Shown: in pieces, positions 60,101 through 64,000 of the stretch
How the letters are laid out: every line of letters starts with the position of its first letter
Numbering within the stretch: position 1 is the first letter of the stretch
NCBI GenBank assembly: GCA_023974075.1
Contig: CM043803.1
Span: forward strand, 3,569,495-3,633,494
Direction of reading: 5' to 3'
Length of the DNA stretch: 64,000 nucleotides
Source: Chaenocephalus aceratus
Taxonomy: Eukaryota; Chordata; Actinopteri; Perciformes; Channichthyidae
The notes under the pieces: generated by a model
Told to the model about the DNA's origin: nothing
What the model saw: the letters and a program-made list of their open reading frames with translations, nothing else
The model's database searches: none
Position numbers and translations under genes: made by a program

Positions 60101-62353
60101 TAAATGTAGTGGCAGATTTAGTTATTTTAAAGAAAAAAAATACCCTCTAAAGAATTAATTACAGACAAAACACTTTTAAAAAAGAAGATTTTTTCCCCCA
60201 AGTTATTGAATTCATAAAATAAATCATGGATTGTTCTATCTATATTTGACACCCTACACTACTATTACATGGATTAATTAAGGTTTAGCAGTGGGAATTG
60301 CGCAAACAGTTTGCTGCAAGTTTGTCTGACTGACTCCCGTTGTGTATCTGTTGATCAGGAGTACCAGGACCATCACTCAGAGGACGAGGACGGGGACTTA
60401 TACGAGAAGATTGGCGGCACAGAGCGAGACGACAAGTTAGGAGGCGGCATTGACAAACGAAGACGTACGCTGAAATGTTCTTGTTTTGATGCGCTGTAAA
60501 TTATGTCATCAGTCTGACCCAGTTAGACACATCAGATCCCATCAAGAGCTACAATTATTAATTAATATCTAACATTTATTTTTCCAGCCTCCAAGCTGAC
60601 CATCACACACTCCTCCAGCGGTGCAGGAGACTCGGACCAGAAGAGGGTTCGGACCAAGCTGATGAAGTTCCTCATGAAGCGGCCCACGCTGCAGTCTGTG
60701 AAGGAGAAAGGCTACATCCGAGGTAAAAACAACATAACATAACAAAACACAACATAACATAATGTTGTTCTCTTCAGGCTGTGACTGGTTTGATTAGAAG
60801 CTAAATGAAAAGTCAGTTTCACCCGACCTGACTTTGAACACTTCCTCTTTGTGGTCGTACTTGTATTTAAACACACACTGTTTTATATGTTCCAGTGTGC
60901 ATTTCATGTCAGATCAATTTTCACCCACAAGAGGACATTTGTTTTTCAGAAACACAGCATAAAAGCAAGTGTCATGAACAGATCATAAAGCACAATTATA
61001 ACTGAAGACATTAAATGGAATTATACATGATTCACATATTTAAATAAAATTGCATCAGTTATTTTTATGTATAGGAGGAGCATGATATCTTACACAGCCT
61101 GCGCAGTCTCAGGAATTTTAATCGGTGACATATTGTGTATATAATCTTCTATAATCTGTATTTGCATAAATTGGGATATCGTTATTTATTTTGTACTCAA
61201 TTATAGTTTTTTTATGGCAGTTAAATTAACTTCTCATATGCATGCTATAGTCTGCCTGAGAGTAATCCATACTTTTTACAGTACATGACGTGTAATGCAT
61301 AATCTGTATGGACATGTTCTAATGTTACAAAATGAGTCATGTTTAGTTTTGAAACCCCAACAGCTACATTTCTGCATATATTTTCTTCTCTCTATGTTAT
61401 ATTTTCCCCAAATCACAACTATATTTTTTAATTGTAGTACTTATTCATTCACTCTCCTTAGTATTACTACTAATACAACTAATGATAATAATGTTTTTCT
61501 TCCCATAGACAATGTGTTTGGATGCCATCTGGGCACATTGTGCGCACAAGAAAGGGCCACAGTTCCTAGTTTTGTGGAGAAATGTATCAAAGCAGTGGAA
61601 AAGAGAGGTAATCCAAGTTGTTTGTGTGACTTTCTGAATCATAATGGAAGTATTGTTTCTCTGTGTGCAGTATACAAATTGACTTACTGTGTGATCATTT
61701 ACAGGTTTAGACATTGACGGACTCTACAGAGTGAGCGGGAATCTGGCTGTCATTCAGAAACTACGCTTCAAGGCTGATCATGGTAAAGTTTACAACACAA
61801 ATAAGTGCATTAAGATCAATGTATTCAGTTATTCTTCATGCAGAGGAAGTATGCATATGGTAGTTTACTTCAGGCTGTCACTGCAGACAGCAGCGCCCCC
61901 TGCTGTGCTTTAACAGTCTGTGCCCCTGTTGTGTTGTCACAGAGGAGCTGGACCTGGAGGACGGACAGTGGGAGGACGTTCACGTCATCACCGGAGCGCT
62001 GAAGCTGTTTTTCAGAGAGCTTCCTGAGCCGCTTTTCCCCTTCAGCCACTTTAATAAGTTCATCGAAGCAATCAGTAAGCAGATATTTTCTTCAAAAATT
62101 CAATTTTGACCGACTAAATCACCCTTACCGACAATCATTTGTGTTTAATGTGTAAAAATAGCAAATATTAAGATTAATATTGATATTGCAAACAGTGATT
62201 TGTATATTTTTATTATTTGTATAACTGATCATGTCCTGTTTTTCTAGGAATTCCTGATTACAACACAAAAGCGTCTTGCATGTATGAGCTGGTCAGGTCC
62301 CTTCCTCCTTCAAATCATGATACCATGAAACTCCTTTTTGGGCATTTACGCAG
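40794..62353 (+). CDS. arhgap27: arhgap27-like Rho GTPase-activating protein gene (3' end beyond window)
   Basis: Sixteen coding exons assemble into about 928 residues so far. Domains: SH3 (about 2-61, HWWHVRKD...RPFYVPAQYVKELP); a long acidic linker; WW1 (about 303-332, GWEVHVDQESGQEYFYHPAT); WW2 (364-393); WW3 (495-522); PH (about 590-710, RKNWAQTWTVL...TVDLRGATIGWAPKD); and RhoGAP (from about 789, with the arginine finger in GLYRVSGN and GALKLFFRELPEPLF). This order is that of ARHGAP27/CAMGAP1 and ARHGAP12; the SH3 end and the PH sequence favour ARHGAP27. It stimulates GTP hydrolysis on Rac/Cdc42-type GTPases and is linked to clathrin endocytosis through CIN85-type adaptors. The final RhoGAP exons are missing because the window ends. 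One anomaly: exons 58120-58187 and 58326-58414 together are one base too long, so the PH frame is shifted. A fish paralogue (arhgap27l) cannot be excluded. Confidence 0.92.
42557..43058. mobile_element. hAT-like MITE in arhgap27 intron
   Basis: Ends AGAGGTCGGAAGTCACTT and the inverse of ACTTGTCCCACCACCTCT. The interior is rich in ACTTTTACT-type sequence, including GTACTACTCCACTACAATTC. Related to the copy at 35119-36068. Confidence 0.6.
46868..47190. repeat. divergent tandem copies of a fish dispersed repeat
   Basis: Two diverged copies share TTAGGAAAAGAT.ATGGTTTGGGT.AAATAAGT and AAACTCAAA.AAAACT. I recall the GGTTTAGGAAAAGAT phrase as frequent in fish genomes; the family is not identified. 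Confidence 0.4.
48077..48169. repeat. (AC)n microsatellite
   Basis: About 46 AC units. Confidence 0.95.
48418..48492 (+). CDS. arhgap27: candidate alternative first exon of arhgap27 (SH3-less isoform)
   Basis: Two adjacent ATGs open 25 codons, MMDMYSRGWSSDGGKRGMTL then PVVPQ, ending exactly at CAG|GTAGGT in phase 0. This phase joins the next exon at 51429 (VENESLRSAV) in frame, just as the SH3 exon does. It would replace the SH3 and acidic linker by a short basic leader. There is no good acceptor upstream, consistent with a first exon and its own promoter. Predicted from sequence only. Confidence 0.5.
50931..50969. repeat. (AT)n microsatellite
   Basis: Pure AT repeat. A second one follows at 51104-51143. 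Confidence 0.9.
51104..51143. repeat. (AT)n microsatellite
   Basis: Pure TA repeat, 135 bp downstream of the previous one. Confidence 0.9.
51429..51893 (+). CDS. arhgap27: arhgap27 exon with WW1 and WW2
   Basis: 155 codons in phase 0 at both ends (CCACAG acceptor, GTGAGG donor). Starts VENESLRSAVYVNVSQLRKS, then a Ser/Pro linker. WW1 has GWEVHVDQESGQEYFY and TTW; WW2 has DWEQLVDESSGQPYFY and TSWELP. Each has the two signature Trp and the central aromatic block that bind Pro-rich ligands. A long minus-strand frame over this exon is only its shadow. Confidence 0.95.
52473..52857. mobile_element. common fish MITE in arhgap27 intron
   Basis: Ends are AAGGAATAGTTTGAGGTTTT and the inverse of AATTGAACTATTTCCTTTT. 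Inside, TTAAATATGAAGCTACAGC (near 52556) occurs inverted near 52750, next to TTAGCTTAGCTTAGC and its inverse. I recognise this as a very abundant teleost element. Confidence 0.75.
52999..53238 (+). CDS. arhgap27: arhgap27 exon between WW2 and WW3
   Basis: 80 codons, phase 0 at both ends. Pro/Glu-rich start (PPLPDEDYPLENN), then KEYTLSHAGRTIIPRANLDR and NGWNLNVQPNGTWVFTSEHS. The final PEQ joins W of WW3. Confidence 0.92.
54262..54342 (+). CDS. arhgap27: arhgap27 WW3 exon
   Basis: 27 codons, WVKSVDEQGQTYYYLRDGSK then SLWNLPE: one complete WW domain with both Trp. Acceptor GTAACAG, donor GTAAAG. Confidence 0.94.
54540..54656 (+). CDS. arhgap27: arhgap27 linker exon after WW3
   Basis: 39 codons from VPVGHYRTENGVEADNPSVI to SAAHDDG before GTACAC. 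Acceptor CCCTCCAG is strong; the donor is moderate but preserves phase 0. Confidence 0.8.
54657..55766. other. arhgap27 intron, nothing recognised
   Basis: AT-rich intronic DNA without exon-like or repeat signatures that I can name. Confidence 0.5.
55767..55853 (+). CDS. arhgap27: arhgap27 Ser-rich linker exon
   Basis: 29 codons, RVMPTHKRNTSDYSSDSSST then GNSPETQHD. The Ser/Thr-rich stretch could be phosphorylated. Acceptor TTGTCCAG; the donor is taken at GAT|GTGGGT because it keeps phase 0 with the next exon. Confidence 0.8.
56461..56488. repeat. (AT)n microsatellite
   Basis: Fourteen AT units in an intron. Confidence 0.85.
57495..57850 (+). repeat. dispersed fish MITE-like repeat, copy 2
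   Basis: Starts AGGGGCTGTATTATGCATTT and contains the landmarks listed for the copy at 3376-3745, ending with GGTGCTGCAGCACAGGCAGT and ATGAGAAAAATAAAGACC. Lies in an arhgap27 intron. Confidence 0.65.
58120..58187 (+). CDS. arhgap27: arhgap27 exon at start of PH domain
   Basis: VQNLEKAGILNKTKVCDNGK then KV plus two bases. The phrase LEKAGILNKTK...GKKVRKNW is the characteristic PH entry of ARHGAP9/12/15/27. Ends in phase 2 before GTAAGC. Confidence 0.93.
58326..58414 (+). CDS. arhgap27: arhgap27 PH exon carrying a one-base frameshift
   Basis: Begins in frame as RKNWAQTWTVL. A surplus base at the CTCC run (58354-58357) then throws the frame off: the expected GGVLTFHKDPKSAAIGTS is present one frame over and ends exactly at the donor TCG|GTATGA in the phase required by the next exon. 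With this exon at 89 nt and the previous at 68, the pair sums to 157 (3n+1), whereas the neighbours demand 3n. As written, the transcript would read out of frame. Either an assembly error or a true loss-of-function variant. Confidence 0.85.
58812..58913 (+). CDS. arhgap27: arhgap27 PH exon 3
   Basis: 34 codons IKTNQFVPEITVDLRGATIG then WAPKDKSSKKNVLE. Very close to the ARHGAP27 PH core (VELRGATLSWAPKDKSSRKN). Phase 0 both ends. Confidence 0.95.
59487..59585 (+). CDS. arhgap27: arhgap27 PH exon 4
   Basis: 33 codons LKGKNGVEFLVQYDTESIIH then DWHKVLVDTIRQL, the PH C-terminal helix with its conserved Trp. Acceptor CCTCCAG, donor GTAAGT. Confidence 0.95.
59586..60358. other. arhgap27 intron, nothing recognised
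   Basis: AT-rich, no named repeats or exon signals. Confidence 0.5.
60359..60464 (+). CDS. arhgap27: arhgap27 acidic linker exon
   Basis: EYQDHHSEDEDGDLYEKIGG then TERDDKLGGGIDKRR plus one base. Acidic linker between PH and RhoGAP; donor GTACGC. Phase 1. Confidence 0.9.
60588..60722 (+). CDS. arhgap27: arhgap27 basic linker exon
   Basis: PSKLTITHSSSGAGDSDQKR, then VRTKLMKFLMKRPTLQSVKE, then KGYIR, the RhoGAP entry helix conserved in the ARHGAP9/12/15/27 group. Confidence 0.95.
61509..61607 (+). CDS. arhgap27: arhgap27 RhoGAP exon 1
   Basis: DNVFGCHLGTLCAQERATVP then SFVEKCIKAVEKR, the FG..L..L..E....P.F...C motif that opens RhoGAP domains. Phases match on both sides. Confidence 0.96.
61705..61782 (+). 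CDS. arhgap27: arhgap27 RhoGAP exon 2 with arginine finger
   Basis: GLDIDGLYRVSGNLAVIQKL then RFKADH. The Arg in GLYRVSG is the catalytic finger that completes the GTPase active site. Confidence 0.97.
61943..62074 (+). CDS. arhgap27: arhgap27 RhoGAP exon 3
   Basis: EELDLEDGQWEDVHVITGAL then KLFFRELPEPLFPFSHFNKF. The LK.FFRELPEPL signature packs behind the finger loop. Confidence 0.97.
62248..62353 (+). CDS. arhgap27: arhgap27 RhoGAP exon 4 (last in window)
   Basis: RIPDYNTKASCMYELVRSLP then PSNHDTMKLLFGHLR. Ends in phase 2 at CAG|GTATGT. The conserved N..MT..NL part of RhoGAP must lie beyond 64000. Confidence 0.95.
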
Positions 62354-62460
62354 GTATGTTTCTTTTTGTAATGATATATTTCTATTTCATATCAAATTGT
62401 AAAGTGAATAACAGTAATATAAGAGTACTACATATAAATAAATGAGAGAGAAAGAATATA

Positions 62461-64000
62461 CAGTGGGGCAAAAAAGTATTTAGTCAGCCACCAATTGTGC
62501 AAGTTCTCCCACTTAAAAAGATGAGAGAGGCCTGTAATTTTCATCCTAGGTATACCTCAACTATGAGAGACAAAATGAGAAGAAAAAAAAAATCCAGAAT
62601 ATCACATTGTCTGATTTTTAAAGAATTTATTTGCAAATTATGGTGGAAAATAAGTATTTGGTCAATAACAAAAGTTCATCTCAATACTTATATATATCCT
62701 TTGTTGGCAATGACAGAGGTCAAACGTTTTCTGTAAGTCATCACAAGGTTTTCACACACTGTTGCTGGTATTTTGGCCCATTCCTCCATGCAGATCTCCT
62801 AGAGCAGTGATATTTTGGGGTTATCGCTGGGCAAGACAGACTTTCAACTCCCTCCAAAGATTTTCTATGGGGTTGAGATCTGGAGACTGGCTAGGCCACT
62901 CCAGGACCTTGACATGCTTCTTACGAAGCCACTCCTTCGTTGCCCGGGCGGTGTGTTTGAGATCATTGTCATGCTGAAAGACCCAGCCATGTTTCATCTT
63001 CAATGCCCTTGCTGATGGAATGAGGTTGTCACTCAAAATCTCACGATACATGGCCCCATTCATTCTTTCCTTTACACGGATCAGTCGTCCTGGTCCCTTT
63101 GCAGAAAAACAGCCCCAAAGCATGATGTTTCCACCCCCATGTTTCCCAGTAGGTATGGTGTTCTTTGGATGCAACTCAGCATTCTTTCTCCTCTGAACAC
63201 GTCTAGTTGAGTTTTTACCAAAAAGTTCTATTTTGGTTTCATCTGACCATATGACATTCTCCCAATCCTCTTCTGGATCATCTAAATGCTCTCTAGCAAA
63301 CTTCAGACGGGCCTGGACATGTACTGGCTTAAGCAGGGGGACACGTCTGGCACTGCAGGATTTGAGTCCCTGGCGGCGTAGTGTGTTACTGATGGTAGCC
63401 TTTGTTACTTTGGTCCCAGCTCACTGCAGGTCATTGACTAGGTCCTCCCGTGTGGTTCTGGGATTTTTGCTCACCGTTCTTGTGATCATTTTGACCCCAC
63501 GGGGTGAGATCTTGCGTGGAGCCCCAGATCGAGGGAGATTATCAGTGGTCTTGTATGTCTTCCATTTTCTAATAATTGCTCCCACAGTTGATTTCTTCAC
63601 ACCAAGCTGCTTACCTATTGCAGATTCAGTCTTCCCAGCCTGGTGCAGGTCTACAATTTTGTTTCTGGTGTCCTTTGACAGCTCTTTGGTCTTGGCCATA
63701 GTGGAGTTTGGAGTGTGACTGTTTGAGGTTGTGGACAGGTGTCTTTTATACTGATAACGAGTTCAAACAGGTGCCATTAATACAGTTAACAAGTGGAGGA
63801 CAGAGGAGGCTCTTAAAGAAGAAGTTACAGGTCTGTGAGAGCCAGAAATCTTGTTTGTTTGTAGGTGACCAAATACTTATTTTACCGAGGAGTTTACCAA
63901 TTAATTCATTAAAAATCCTACAATGTGATTTCCTGGATTCTTTTCCCCCATTCTGTCTCTCATAGTTGAAGTGTACCTAGGATGACAATTACAGGCCTCT
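62461..64000 (-). mobile_element. Tc1/mariner element, Passport-like, cut by window end
   Basis: Starts right after a TA dinucleotide with CAGTGGGGCAAAAAAGTATT, a terminal sequence I associate with Passport-type Tc1 transposons of fish. The far end, after a segment reading TTGAAGTGTACCTAGGATGA, approaches the opposite inverted repeat but is not reached by 64000. It lies in the last visible intron of arhgap27, in opposite orientation to the host gene. Confidence 0.85.
62689..63699 (-). pseudogene. Tc1-family DD34E transposase, lightly damaged
   Basis: From the ATG at 63699 the frame reads [20 protein letters not shown], paired-type helix-turn-helix motifs, [14 protein letters not shown] and the [10 protein letters not shown] linker. 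Catalytic residues are seen as Asp in VIWSDETK, Asp in [10 protein letters not shown] and Glu in [11 protein letters not shown], with 34 residues between the second Asp and the Glu. Damage: a TGA after DLQ near 63421, a TAA after CLAQR near 62820, and a frameshift just beyond, after which [15 protein letters not shown] resumes in another frame to the C-terminus. It is therefore inactive but fairly young. Confidence 0.88.

Noticed and set aside
63233..63718. 161-codon plus-strand frame
   Set aside because: Antisense to the Tc1 transposase.

Overview
The window looks like nuclear DNA of a ray-finned (teleost) fish, probably a percomorph. It holds spliced vertebrate genes with canonical GT-AG introns, long pure AC/TG microsatellites, a Passport-like Tc1 element, Rex3/RTE- and L2-type LINE scraps, a piggyBac transposase relic and several short inverted-repeat elements typical of fish. 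There is no prokaryotic gene organisation, no CRISPR array and no functional RNA gene that I can support. Family names rest on recalled protein similarity, not on a search.

Layout. 1-11 kb is mostly non-coding. It contains a compound foldback element (1142-1842) and, on the minus strand, what looks like the first coding exon of a class 4 semaphorin (sema4g-like, 5227-5374), with a possible 5' UTR exon next to a 220-bp AC microsatellite near 10 kb. 11.2-17.9 kb is a transposon graveyard: a LINE reverse-transcriptase fragment, a hAT-like element, a dead OXSR1 kinase retrocopy (12502-13190, minus), and a piggyBac transposase (about 14083-17223, plus) broken by stop codons, a solo LTR with a 5-bp target duplication, and a second composite insertion with a 6-bp duplication. 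18.5-27.3 kb is a complete gene, mfsd13a (tmem180), with eight coding exons giving a 510-residue multi-pass membrane protein. 27.7-38.2 kb is repeat-rich, with three families of long inverted-repeat elements, the largest an interlocked X-Y-X'-Y' structure at 36.1-38.2 kb. 40.8 kb to the right edge is an arhgap27-type RhoGAP gene (SH3, three WW, PH, RhoGAP), incomplete at its 3' end. A Tc1 element lies in its last visible intron and runs off the window.

The genes do not form a pathway. Semaphorin (guidance signalling), MFSD13A (orphan MFS-fold membrane protein) and ARHGAP27 (Rho-family GTPase activation and endocytosis) are ordinary vertebrate neighbours. As I recall, human SEMA4G and MFSD13A both lie in 10q24, which supports the sema4g call, whereas ARHGAP27 is on 17q21.

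The most notable points are: an inverted copy of the mfsd13a intron 7/exon 8 boundary placed in intron 1, with a perfect snap-back hairpin at its edge; a one-base frameshift in the PH-domain exon of arhgap27; a second in-frame first exon of arhgap27 predicting an isoform without SH3; and the two compound palindromes at 1.1-1.8 kb and 36.1-38.2 kb.
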